In this document: positions 48,336 to 56,724 of the stretch, one piece after another
Layout of the letters: each line of letters opens with the position of its first letter
Numbering within the stretch: the stretch's first letter is position 1
Source: Methylophilaceae bacterium
GTDB taxonomy: Bacteria > Pseudomonadota > Gammaproteobacteria > Burkholderiales > Methylophilaceae
Direction: 5' to 3'
NCBI GenBank assembly: GCA_028823485.1
Contig: JAPKBG010000005.1
Location: forward strand, 1-64,000
Length of the DNA: 64,000 bases
Made by a program: the position numbers and the translations under genes
The notes under the pieces: generated by a model
What the model was told of the DNA's origin: nothing
The model's database searches: none
What the model saw: the letters and a program-made list of their open reading frames with translations, nothing else

Positions 48336-50180
48336 ATGAAAAAAATAAATATTACCGAATTAGTCCTACGTGATGGTCACCAATGCATGATTGCAACGCG
48401 CTTGCGTACAGATGACATGCTCCCTATTTGTTCCAAACTTGACTCTATTGGCTTTTGGTCACTAGAGGCTTGGGGTGGCGCAACATTCGATGCTTGTGTT
48501 CGTTTCTTAAAAGAAGATCCATGGGAGCGCTTAGCTAAGTTACGTAAAGCATTGCCAAATAGCCGCATTCAAATGCTGCTACGCGGTCAAAACTTACTAG
48601 GCTATCGTCACTATTCGGATGATGTTGTACAAGCTTTCGTACAAAAGTCTGCTGATAATGGCGTAGATGTGTTCCGTATTTTTGATGCGATGAATGATAT
48701 GCGCAACCTTAGAACCTCTATCGAGGCAGTTAAGAAAGCCAAGAAAACTGCAGAAGGCGCCATTAGCTATACCACTAGCCCAAAACACGATGTCGCGCAC
48801 TTTGTTGCCTTAGCAAAGGAATTAGAAGAAATGGGGTGTGATACGCTTGCCATTAAAGACATGGCTAGCTTGCTAACACCACAAACAACCGCTGAGCTAG
48901 TTAAAGCGCTTAATGAAGCGATTAGCATCCCTATTCACTTACATAGCCATGCAACATCTGGTTTAGCCAGCATGAACTTGATGCGAGGCGTTGAAAATGG
49001 CGCGACCATTATCGACACGTGTAACTCTGCCTTTAGTGAAGGTGCTAGCCACCCAACAACGGAAAGTATTATCGCTGCGCTACAAGGTACTCAATATGAT
49101 ACTGGTTTAGATATTGGTGCTGTACAAGAAGTGAGTGAGTATTTCCGTGAAGTGCGAAAAAAATACTGGCAGTTTGAAAGTGCTTTTACTGGTGTCGACA
49201 CACGTGTATTAGTGAATCAAGTGCCGGGTGGAATGATTTCTAACCTAAGCAATCAACTAAAAGAACAAGGTTCATTAGATAAAATGAATGATGTTCTAAA
49301 AGAGATCCCACGTGTACGTGAAGATTTAGGCTATCCACCTTTAGTGACGCCAACGTCGCAAATTGTTGGTACGCAGGCGGTATTAAACGTCATGACTGGT
49401 GAGCGTTATAAAACGATTACCAATGAAGTGAAAAACTATTTCTTAGGCCAATATGGTCAACCCATTAGCCCGGTGAATGCTGACATACAAAAAATGGCGA
49501 TTGGCGATGCAGAATTGATTACTTGCCGCCCTGCTGATATGCTGAAGCCTGAAATGGAAAAACTAAAAAGCGATGTTGATCGCCTGGCGAAAAGTGAGGA
49601 AGATGTTTTAACTTATGCTATGTTCCCAGATATTGGCGAAAAATTCTTACAAGAGCGCAATGCAAGCTCTTTAGTAACGGAACAGCTATTATCGAAAGAA
49701 GATGTTCATGCAAGTGGCCCACGTTATGCACCGAATGAGTTCAACGTAACGCTGCATGGAGAAACCTTTCATATCAAGCTAACAGGCACAGGCCATGAAG
49801 GTGATGAAGTACGTCCTATCTATGTATCTGTCGATGGTATTGCTGAAGAAGTCATGGTGGAAACACTCAGTGAAATTGAATTACCAGGTGGCGTGCAAGG
49901 CACAGGTGCTAATGTTAAAAAGAAAAGCACTTCATCAAGTGGTCGCCCTCGTCCAAGCCATAAAGGTTGCATCACAACCGCAATGCCAGGCAGCATTATT
50001 GATGTTAAGGTAGCAATTGGTGACAAAGTAAAAGCTGGCGATGCTGTCCTAGTGATTGAAGCAATGAAGATGGAAAATGAAATTGAAGCTTCTACCTCAG
50101 GTACCGTTGTAGCGATTAATGTACAAAAAGGTGACAGTGTGACGCCAGATGAATCATTACTTGAGATCCAACCTGATTAA
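48336..50180 (+). CDS. pycB: Pyruvate carboxylase subunit B (carboxyltransferase and biotin carrier)
   Basis: A 614-residue protein. The N-terminal carboxyltransferase TIM barrel has ELVLRDGHQCMIATRLRT, with the carbamylated Lys in LAIKDMASLL near residue 175. A conserved C-terminal PYC/OADA region is followed by a Ser-rich linker and a biotinyl domain with VIEAMKMENEI near residue 578. It resembles the oxaloacetate decarboxylase alpha chain, but no beta or gamma membrane subunits are nearby and a biotin carboxylase gene precedes it. It therefore fits the anaplerotic alpha4-beta4 enzyme. Confidence 0.9.
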   Translation: MKKINITELVLRDGHQCMIATRLRTDDMLPICSKLDSIGFWSLEAWGGATFDACVRFLKEDPWERLAKLRKALPNSRIQMLLRGQNLLGYRHYSDDVVQAFVQKSADNGVDVFRIFDAMNDMRNLRTSIEAVKKAKKTAEGAISYTTSPKHDVAHFVALAKELEEMGCDTLAIKDMASLLTPQTTAELVKALNEAISIPIHLHSHATSGLASMNLMRGVENGATIIDTCNSAFSEGASHPTTESIIAALQGTQYDTGLDIGAVQEVSEYFREVRKKYWQFESAFTGVDTRVLVNQVPGGMISNLSNQLKEQGSLDKMNDVLKEIPRVREDLGYPPLVTPTSQIVGTQAVLNVMTGERYKTITNEVKNYFLGQYGQPISPVNADIQKMAIGDAELITCRPADMLKPEMEKLKSDVDRLAKSEEDVLTYAMFPDIGEKFLQERNASSLVTEQLLSKEDVHASGPRYAPNEFNVTLHGETFHIKLTGTGHEGDEVRPIYVSVDGIAEEVMVETLSEIELPGGVQGTGANVKKKSTSSSGRPRPSHKGCITTAMPGSIIDVKVAIGDKVKAGDAVLVIEAMKMENEIEASTSGTVVAINVQKGDSVTPDESLLEIQPD

Positions 50181-50200
50181 ATTCATCACACCCTCGAAAG

Positions 50201-50228
50201 AGCCGGCAGCCATCCTATCGGCTTTTTT
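50201..50228 (+). terminator. Intrinsic terminator after pycB
   Basis: Stem AGCCG / CGGCT with a 13-nt loop, followed by six T, about 20 nt after the pycB stop. Confidence 0.7.
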
Positions 50229-50264
50229 ATTGAATTAATACTATATTGATGAGTCCATATTAAA

Positions 50265-50846
50265 ATGAAACAAACTATTATTCTAGCTTCATCTTCTATT
50301 TATAGGCGTGAGATTTTACAACGCTTGCAGATGAACTTCAGCACGGTCTCTCCACATACGGATGAAGCAATACTTGAAGGTGAGAAGCCGCAAGAAACTG
50401 CGCTACGATTATCACAAGATAAAGCCAAAAAAGTAGGTGCTGAATACCCGCATGCACTTATTATTGGATGTGACCAAGTCGCCACACTCAATGGCAAACA
50501 GCTAGGGAAGCCACTCAACCATAATAATGCAACCAAACAGTTACGTGCCATGCGTGGAAAAGAAGTCACTTTTCACAGTGCTTTATGCTTATACAATGCT
50601 GAGACAAACAACATTCAGGCAGAAGTCGTGCCTTATTTGGTCAAGTTTAGAAAACTAACAGACGAGCAGATTGAAAACTATTTAACGAAAGAGCAACCTT
50701 ATCATTGCGCAGGCAGCGCAAAATCGGAAGGTTTAGGTATCGCGTTGATTGAAAGTATGACTGGTGACGATCCAAATGCACTCATTGGATTACCTCTAAT
50801 CAAACTGGTTACCATGCTGAAAAATGAAGGTGTGAACATAATATAA
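50265..50846 (+). CDS. Maf-family nucleotide pyrophosphatase (YceF type)
   Basis: A 193-residue Maf/Ham1-fold enzyme. [15 protein letters not shown] at the N-terminus, [10 protein letters not shown] and IIGCDQVA are Maf motifs, with the catalytic Asp in the last one. The sequence is nearest in style to the YceF subgroup, which hydrolyses m7GTP. Role: removal of modified nucleotides. Subgroup is judged by eye. Confidence 0.88.
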   Translation: MKQTIILASSSIYRREILQRLQMNFSTVSPHTDEAILEGEKPQETALRLSQDKAKKVGAEYPHALIIGCDQVATLNGKQLGKPLNHNNATKQLRAMRGKEVTFHSALCLYNAETNNIQAEVVPYLVKFRKLTDEQIENYLTKEQPYHCAGSAKSEGLGIALIESMTGDDPNALIGLPLIKLVTMLKNEGVNII

Positions 50847-50886
50847 GCTTAACCGTTACATATCTCACCAATATAAGGAGATTTAC

Positions 50887-51287
50887 ATGCTTAAACCACG
50901 CTTTATCGCATTAGCACCTAGTTTTGTAGTATTAACTCTCAGCACGATTATCCCTATGTCAAGTTTGATGCCATTGACCATAAACTTAAAAATGAAGCGA
51001 TCCGCTTAAAGCTAGGCAGTGCATTTAATGTCACCGCAGATAAAATACAAACTGACTTCAAAAAAGTGTCGAATAGAGAGTATAAAACCGCATTTGAAAT
51101 CAAACTTAAAAATGCAAAAAAAGGGGCAGCTCCCGTCACTATACATGAACCAATTGGTGCTGATGGGCGTATTCTTTCAGAAAGCGCCAAACACACCAAA
51201 GTGAATAGCCGCCTTGCACAATGGAAAATAAAAGTGCCTGCTGAAGGTGAAACTAAACTCACTTATCGTACCATAGTTAAATATTAA
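50887..51287 (+). pseudogene. Truncated and frameshifted DUF4139-domain protein
   Basis: A perfect Shine-Dalgarno (AAGGAG) precedes an ATG at 50887 and a signal-like start (MLKPRFIALAPSFVVLTLST). That frame stops after about 40 codons. A second frame then reads YVKFDAIDHKLKNEAIRLKL, GSAFNVTADKIQTDFKKVSN and REYKTAFEIKLKNAKKGAAP, ending in VPAEGETKLTYRTIVKY. This is the C-terminus of a DUF4139 protein, normally about 450-500 residues. A large internal deletion plus frameshift has left both ends. The track shows only the last 73 codons. Confidence 0.72.
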
Positions 51288-51310
51288 TCATCTCAATACT
51301 AAAGGCTACT

Positions 51311-52033
51311 ATGCTCACTAATGCTAAATATGGCACCCTCTATTTCATTCCCGTTACGATGGGCGCCGACAATATGAGTCTAGTCTTACCGCCAGACGTC
51401 ATTAGCATCACACAGGGTTTAGATGAGTTTGTCGTTGAGAATGAAAAAACAGCACGACATTTCCTAGGTGCCATTAAGCACCCTAAAACGATTCGTGACA
51501 TCAAGTTCAGCACGCTCAATAAGCGCACAGATGAAAAAGACATTCCAGAATTGTTAGATTCATTAATCGCAGGTAAGGATGTCGGCTTAATGTCAGAAGC
51601 AGGATGTCCTGGCATTGCTGACCCTGGTGCTAAGCTAGCAGCATTAGCGCATAAAAAAGGCATTCTTGTAGCGCCTTTAGTCGGGCCTAGCTCGCTTTTG
51701 CTTGGTTTAATGGCCTCAGGCCTTAACGGACAGCGCTTTAGCTTTCTAGGCTATATAGCCGTCGAAAAAGCAGCACGAGTCAAAGAGCTTAAAACCATTG
51801 AACAAAAATCAAAAACACATCAAGAAACACAGCTATTTATTGAAACGCCATTTCGCAATCAACATTTATTAGAAGATATATTGTCTAATTGTGATGGCGA
51901 GACGGAGTTATGTATCGCTTGCAATATTAGCTTACCTGACGAATTTATTGTGACAAAACGTATTCGGGCATGGAAACAAACAGAGTTACCTGATTTGCAT
52001 AAGAAACCAACGGTGTTCTTGTTGCTAGCCTAA
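51311..52033 (+). CDS. RsmI-like SAM-dependent methyltransferase
   Basis: A 240-residue protein of the tetrapyrrole-methylase superfamily. [53 protein letters not shown] and FIETPFRN are the family blocks also seen in RsmI. It is shorter than RsmI and lacks its C-terminal part, so it is a paralog whose substrate may be RNA but is not known. Its end overlaps the convergent rnhB by 9 nt. Confidence 0.83.
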   Translation: MLTNAKYGTLYFIPVTMGADNMSLVLPPDVISITQGLDEFVVENEKTARHFLGAIKHPKTIRDIKFSTLNKRTDEKDIPELLDSLIAGKDVGLMSEAGCPGIADPGAKLAALAHKKGILVAPLVGPSSLLLGLMASGLNGQRFSFLGYIAVEKAARVKELKTIEQKSKTHQETQLFIETPFRNQHLLEDILSNCDGETELCIACNISLPDEFIVTKRIRAWKQTELPDLHKKPTVFLLLA

Positions 52034-52627
52034 CAACTTTTTCACCGGGGCATAACTACGCCTATGCACCGGTGAAACACCGTGCTCTTGCAATAAGGCC
52101 ATGTGCGCTTTTGTTGGATAACCTTTATGCTGCGCAAAGCCATACATCGGATACTGCTTATCTAGCTCATAAAGGTTGGCATCACGTGCCGTTTTAGCCA
52201 AGATAGAGGCGGCAGATATAGCCTGCACTTTACTATCCCCTTTGACAATCGCTTCACAGGACAAGCTAATGTTTGGACGTTTGTTGCCATCTACTTGTAC
52301 GTGTATCGCCTGCCCGTTCAACACCTCAGCAAACTCTTTATGCATCGCCTCAACAGCACGTTTCATTGCAAGCAGGCTGGCCTTCAAGATGTTAATCTCA
52401 TCAATTTCTTCAACGCTACTAGTCGCAATAGCCCATGCCAGTGCTTGCTGTTTGATTTCGATGGCTAACGCATCACGTCTTTTTTCTTTAATTTTTTTGG
52501 AGTCAGCAAGGCCTGAGATTGGGTGGCCAGCATCTAAAATGACAGCAGAAGCATAAACAGCACCGGCTAATGGCCCTCGCCCTGCTTCATCAACACCGCA
52601 GATGAGTTGGTTTGCATGCTGATTCAT
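52025..52627 (-). CDS. rnhB: Ribonuclease HII
   Basis: A 200-residue RNase [16 protein letters not shown] holds the first catalytic Asp-Glu, followed by [20 protein letters not shown] and [17 protein letters not shown]. It removes ribonucleotides from DNA-RNA hybrids. The track start is a GTG; the next codon is ATG, which I use. It is the last gene of the lpxD-fabZ-lpxA-lpxB-rnhB run. Confidence 0.96.
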   Translation of the reverse strand: MNQHANQLICGVDEAGRGPLAGAVYASAVILDAGHPISGLADSKKIKEKRRDALAIEIKQQALAWAIATSSVEEIDEINILKASLLAMKRAVEAMHKEFAEVLNGQAIHVQVDGNKRPNISLSCEAIVKGDSKVQAISAASILAKTARDANLYELDKQYPMYGFAQHKGYPTKAHMALLQEHGVSPVHRRSYAPVKKLLG

Positions 52628-52640
52628 CACTGAAAAACAG

Positions 52641-53777
52641 TCACGGCAAATAAGAAATTACTACTTCAGCCGCCTTTTTCGCTGAATTTTGTTTCAGTGT
52701 TCGATGAATATCGGTAAAGATTTCTTTAATTTCCTTTAACCTTTTTTTATCTTCCAACATCGAAATCATTGTTGCATTTAGTTTTTCCGGCGTTGCGTCT
52801 TTTTGCAACAGCTCTGGCACTATATATTTATTTGCCAATATGTTGGGCAACCCAACATAAGGGATATAACGCATGACCTTAAGTAACCACCAACTGATTG
52901 TCGACATGCGATAGGTGATAATCATCGGCTTCTTTAACAGTGCAGCTTCTAATGTTGCTGTACCAGAAGCAACCACCACAAAATCAGCCGCTTCCATTGC
53001 GTCATGCGCATGGCTAAATAACAACTTCATTTCAAGTTCATGATTACTACTTTTAGCCAATGCTCGATCAAAAATGTCACGTGTTTTACGAGTAATCAAC
53101 GGCACAATAAACTTAGCGGAGGGATGATGTTCAGTCATTAGTTCAGCTGTTTGAACGAAAAACTCAGCATGTTGCTGCACTTCTGATTGGCGACTACCTG
53201 GCAACATCGCAATCACCAATTCATCTTGTCTTAACTTTAATAGCCCACGTGCCGCTCTTTTGTTAGGCCTTAGTGCTAGCTCATCAGCAAGTGGATGCCC
53301 GACATAGGTGACTGGTAAATTAACTTTTTCATACAACGCTGGCTCAAATGGGAAAAGTGCCAACATATGGGTAACAGCTCGTTTGATTTTATGAATCCGC
53401 CCACCTCGCCATGCCCAGATAGATGGGCTGACATAATGAATAGTAGGGATGCCATGCTTTTTCAGCTTTCGTTCAAGCCAAAAATTAAAATCCGGAGCAT
53501 CTACGCCAATAAAAATATCTGGCTTTTCTATCAGGATTTGCGCTAATAAGGCTTTTCTTAATTTAAGCAACCCATGCAAATGCTTGATTACCTCAAAATA
53601 TCCTCTAACAGATAACCGTTCCATCGGGTACAAAGTCTGCACGCCTTCGCTCATCATCTTTGGACCAGCAATGCCAAAAAAACTTAAGTTTTTACGTTGC
53701 TTCTTAAGGGCACTAATTAAATGTGCGCCAAGCATATCACCTGAGGCTTCTCCAGCCACGATTGCAATTTTGGTCAT
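52641..53777 (-). CDS. lpxB: Lipid-A-disaccharide synthase
   Basis: A 378-residue GT-B glycosyltransferase that joins UDP-diacylglucosamine and lipid X. The N-terminal loop [14 protein letters not shown], then [11 protein letters not shown] and [10 protein letters not shown] are LpxB motifs. The track start overlaps lpxA; ATG 53777 gives [14 protein letters not shown], the family N-terminus, and lies 13 nt after the lpxA stop. Confidence 0.95.
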   Translation of the reverse strand: MTKIAIVAGEASGDMLGAHLISALKKQRKNLSFFGIAGPKMMSEGVQTLYPMERLSVRGYFEVIKHLHGLLKLRKALLAQILIEKPDIFIGVDAPDFNFWLERKLKKHGIPTIHYVSPSIWAWRGGRIHKIKRAVTHMLALFPFEPALYEKVNLPVTYVGHPLADELALRPNKRAARGLLKLRQDELVIAMLPGSRQSEVQQHAEFFVQTAELMTEHHPSAKFIVPLITRKTRDIFDRALAKSSNHELEMKLLFSHAHDAMEAADFVVVASGTATLEAALLKKPMIITYRMSTISWWLLKVMRYIPYVGLPNILANKYIVPELLQKDATPEKLNATMISMLEDKKRLKEIKEIFTDIHRTLKQNSAKKAAEVVISYLP

Positions 53778-53790
53778 CTGTGTGAGTCTT

Positions 53791-54570
53791 TTAGCGGATA
53801 ATGCCACGAGTTGATTGGTTTAGAAAATCGGACAGTAATTGAATCTTGCCACACACTTCATGCATAGCCGCCAATTCATTTTTGGCATCTTCAAAGCTAA
53901 GGCTTTTACGATATATAGTCTTATATGCACGCTTAATAGCGGCAATTTCATCTGCGGAAAAGCCACGCCTTTTTAGGCCTTCTGAATTAATACCATAGGG
54001 TTTAGCATCATTGCCAGCAGCCGTCACATAAGGTGGAATATCTTTAAAAACCATTGCCCCTAGACCTGTAATGACATGTGCACCAACTCGAATAAACTGA
54101 TGCACAACTGTAAATCCACCAAGAATGGCGTAATCATGTATATCAACATGGCCACATAAGGAGCTATTGTTAGCCATAATCGTATTGTTGCCTATCGTAC
54201 AGTCATGTGCAATATGCACATACGCCATAATCCAATTATCATTACCAATTTTTGTTGTGCCTTTATCCTGAATGGTACCCCGGTTAAAAGTGCAAAACTC
54301 GCGGATGGTGTTGTTATCACCAATTTCTAGCGTCGTTGGCTCATTCTTGTATTTTTTATCTTGTGGCTCTTCGCCCAAAGAAACGTATTGAAAAATATGA
54401 TTATTCTTACCTATGGTCGTTGGGCCTTTTATGACAGCATGGCTGCCAATACGTGTATTGGCACCAATTTTGACACCAGCTTCAACAATAGAATAAGCAC
54501 CGACTTCTACACTACTATCTAATTCTGCTTTTGGGTCAATTATGGCTGTTGCATGTATTTTATTTTGCAT
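53791..54570 (-). CDS. lpxA: UDP-N-acetylglucosamine acyltransferase
   Basis: A 259-residue hexapeptide-repeat protein. The catalytic His lies in AYVHIAHDCTIGN, and FTVVHQFIRVGAHVITG and GINSEGLKRRGFSADEI are typical of LpxA. It starts lipid A synthesis by adding a hydroxyacyl chain from ACP. The track start is TTG; the next codon, ATG 54570, is preferred. Confidence 0.95.
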   Translation of the reverse strand: MQNKIHATAIIDPKAELDSSVEVGAYSIVEAGVKIGANTRIGSHAVIKGPTTIGKNNHIFQYVSLGEEPQDKKYKNEPTTLEIGDNNTIREFCTFNRGTIQDKGTTKIGNDNWIMAYVHIAHDCTIGNNTIMANNSSLCGHVDIHDYAILGGFTVVHQFIRVGAHVITGLGAMVFKDIPPYVTAAGNDAKPYGINSEGLKRRGFSADEIAAIKRAYKTIYRKSLSFEDAKNELAAMHEVCGKIQLLSDFLNQSTRGIIR

Positions 54571-54595
54571 CAATATCTACTTTAATCGTTGGATT

Positions 54596-55057
54596 TTACT
54601 TAATCTCTTTCAAAATACACATCATACTCGCCTCAGCAACGACTTTACCATCAACAGTAGCCACACCATTATATTTCCAAATACCCTTCAAAACACGATC
54701 AATTTTGACATTAAGCACAATTTGGTCGCCCGGGGAGACTGGCTTCTTGAAGCGTGCACTATCAATCCCAGCAAAATAATAGACTGACTCCTCAGTTGGC
54801 TTCACATCCATGGTTTTGAATGACAAGATAGCGGCAGCTTGTGCCATTGCCTCAACAATGAGCACACCTGGCATCACAGGATGGTGTGGAAAGTGTCCTG
54901 GAAAAAATGGTTCATTAATGGTTACATTTTTAATGGCGGTAATTTCTTTACCTAGCTCCATGGAAATCACTTTATCAACCAACACAAATGGGTAACGGTG
55001 TGGAAGATGCTCAAGGATCTCATGAATATTCATGCTGCTATCAGTTGTATCAGTCAT
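54596..55057 (-). CDS. fabZ: 3-hydroxyacyl-[ACP] dehydratase
   Basis: A 153-residue hot-dog-fold enzyme. [13 protein letters not shown], then [24 protein letters not shown] with the His-Glu active site, and [14 protein letters not shown]. It dehydrates hydroxyacyl-ACP and competes with LpxA for it, and their genes are adjacent. Confidence 0.97.
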   Translation of the reverse strand: MTDTTDSSMNIHEILEHLPHRYPFVLVDKVISMELGKEITAIKNVTINEPFFPGHFPHHPVMPGVLIVEAMAQAAAILSFKTMDVKPTEESVYYFAGIDSARFKKPVSPGDQIVLNVKIDRVLKGIWKYNGVATVDGKVVAEASMMCILKEIK

Positions 55058-55078
55058 TATGAAACTTTCTTATATTAC

Positions 55079-56134
55079 TTACGATAATTTTTTTAAATGC
55101 TCAACAGCACTTTCTAATGCTTTCATTTTACTGGTTAATTGGTCTAAATGACGAATATTTGCAGCAGATTTAAGCCACTTTCCATGCTCTTGAAATGGCA
55201 TTAATGCCGTATAAGTACCTGATTTAAGTATTGATCGCGTAATCACACTACCAATTGAAATAGTAACATTTTCAGCAATACTGAGGTGCCCTAATATGAC
55301 TACTGCCCCCCCAATTTTACAGTGCTTTCCAACTACGGCACTGCCTGCGATACCCACACAAGCCGCAATCACGGTATGCGCGCCTATACGGCAATTGTGT
55401 GCAATCTGTACTAGGTTATCAATTTTCACGCCCTCTTCGATCACGGTATCATCAATCGCACCGCGATCGATTGTTGTGTTGGCGCCGATATCCACATGGT
55501 CATGAATGATAGTGTTGCCTACTTGTGGTATTTTCACCCACTGTTTAACCTGCGTTTCATCAGTTTCTTCAGCATAGCCAAACCCATCACTACCAATGAC
55601 GGCCCCTGAAAAAATATGACAGTGCCGTCCGATTTCACAGCCATGTTTAATCGTTACATTCGCCTCTAGAATAGTAGCGTCACCAACCGTTGTTTCTTTT
55701 TCGACAACACAACCAGCACCAATCACAACGTCATCGCCTAAGATAACGCCACGCTCAATAACCACATTCGCACCGATATGACAGCTTTCAGGCACCTTTA
55801 CAGAATCATCAACACTCGCACTGGTATGTACACCCGCTAATTTTTCATCTGCTGGGTTCAACAATTGAGAAACCTTTGCAAAGTAGGCATATGGGTTTTC
55901 TGTAATGATGGCAGGCAATGGTGTTAATGCCGCATGTTCGGATTTTAAGATAACGGCACTTGCATTGGTTGCATGAAGCTGCGTGGTGTACTTGCTATCA
56001 TTAAAAAAGCTAATAGCCCCATCGCTGGCAATAGCCAAAGAGCCAACATGAGAAACCGTTACATCAGCGCTTTCTTGAGATAGGCGGCCGCCCAATTTAT
56101 CGGTGATTTGTTTAAGAGATAGATAGTTGCGCAT
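55079..56134 (-). CDS. lpxD: UDP-3-O-(acyl)glucosamine N-acyltransferase
   Basis: A 351-residue protein. An N-terminal uridine-binding domain (residues 1-100, with SLAIASDGAISFFND) is followed by a long left-handed beta-helix with the catalytic His in NLVQIAHNCRIG, and a C-terminal helix. It adds the second acyl chain in lipid A synthesis. It follows skp by 16 nt. Confidence 0.96.
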   Translation of the reverse strand: MRNYLSLKQITDKLGGRLSQESADVTVSHVGSLAIASDGAISFFNDSKYTTQLHATNASAVILKSEHAALTPLPAIITENPYAYFAKVSQLLNPADEKLAGVHTSASVDDSVKVPESCHIGANVVIERGVILGDDVVIGAGCVVEKETTVGDATILEANVTIKHGCEIGRHCHIFSGAVIGSDGFGYAEETDETQVKQWVKIPQVGNTIIHDHVDIGANTTIDRGAIDDTVIEEGVKIDNLVQIAHNCRIGAHTVIAACVGIAGSAVVGKHCKIGGAVVILGHLSIAENVTISIGSVITRSILKSGTYTALMPFQEHGKWLKSAANIRHLDQLTSKMKALESAVEHLKKLS

Positions 56135-56150
56135 AGAAATTAAGCAGGTG

Positions 56151-56660
56151 CTACTTTCCGCTTAATAGCTTCAGCACTTTCGCTGTCAGGTCAATTTTAG
56201 TGCTAGCATAAGCAACGCCACTATACATCACGAGGTCGTAACCGTCTGACTCTGAAACAGACTTTACCGCATCATTGATGCGGTCTTGCAACACAGCTAA
56301 CTCTTCATTTTTGCGAATATTGATATCTTCACGCAACTCTCTTTGTTTGCGTTGGAATTCAATTTTAAGGTTAGTCGCTTGGCGCTGCTTGCTACGGCGC
56401 TCCACACTGCTCAAACCAGAGCCCTCTTTTTCCAAACTCTCCTCGACTCCCGAGATTTGTTTTTTCATTTTGTCAAGCTCTAGTGAGCGCGGACTAAATT
56501 CACGCTCGAGTTTCTTACCGCTTTCAGCTGTTTGAGGTGCCTCTTTCAACAGCCTATCAACCTGAACATAGCCGATTTTGAGTGTCGCCGCACTGATATT
56601 AATTGACAGTGCCATCACACATGCAAAAAGTAGTGTTTTTAATAGTTTATGCAATTCCAT
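56151..56660 (-). CDS. skp: Periplasmic chaperone Skp/OmpH
   Basis: A small periplasmic chaperone (169 residues from ATG 56660). It has a signal peptide (LLFACVMALSINISAA), then TLKIGYVQVDRLL, a Lys/Glu-rich coiled coil (about residues 45-125) and DLVMYSGVAYASTKIDLTAKVL. It holds unfolded outer-membrane proteins for BamA. The GGAG Shine-Dalgarno touches ATG 56660 directly but is ideally 6 nt before TTG 56654, so the TTG may be the true start. A perfect palindrome TGGTATACCA lies just upstream (56669-56678). Confidence 0.9.
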   Translation of the reverse strand: MELHKLLKTLLFACVMALSINISAATLKIGYVQVDRLLKEAPQTAESGKKLEREFSPRSLELDKMKKQISGVEESLEKEGSGLSSVERRSKQRQATNLKIEFQRKQRELREDINIRKNEELAVLQDRINDAVKSVSESDGYDLVMYSGVAYASTKIDLTAKVLKLLSGK

Positions 56661-56724
56661 CTCCAAGTTGGTATACCAGCTTACACTTATATTCTACTAT
56701 TAAAAACATGATATTTAATCTCTA

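Noticed and set aside
48336-50180. Oxaloacetate decarboxylase alpha subunit.
   Set aside because: No membrane beta or gamma subunit genes nearby, and a biotin carboxylase gene sits 18 nt upstream.
51066-51287. A stand-alone 73-residue protein.
   Set aside because: The frame continues upstream with DUF4139-like sequence and no start site; it is the end of a broken gene.
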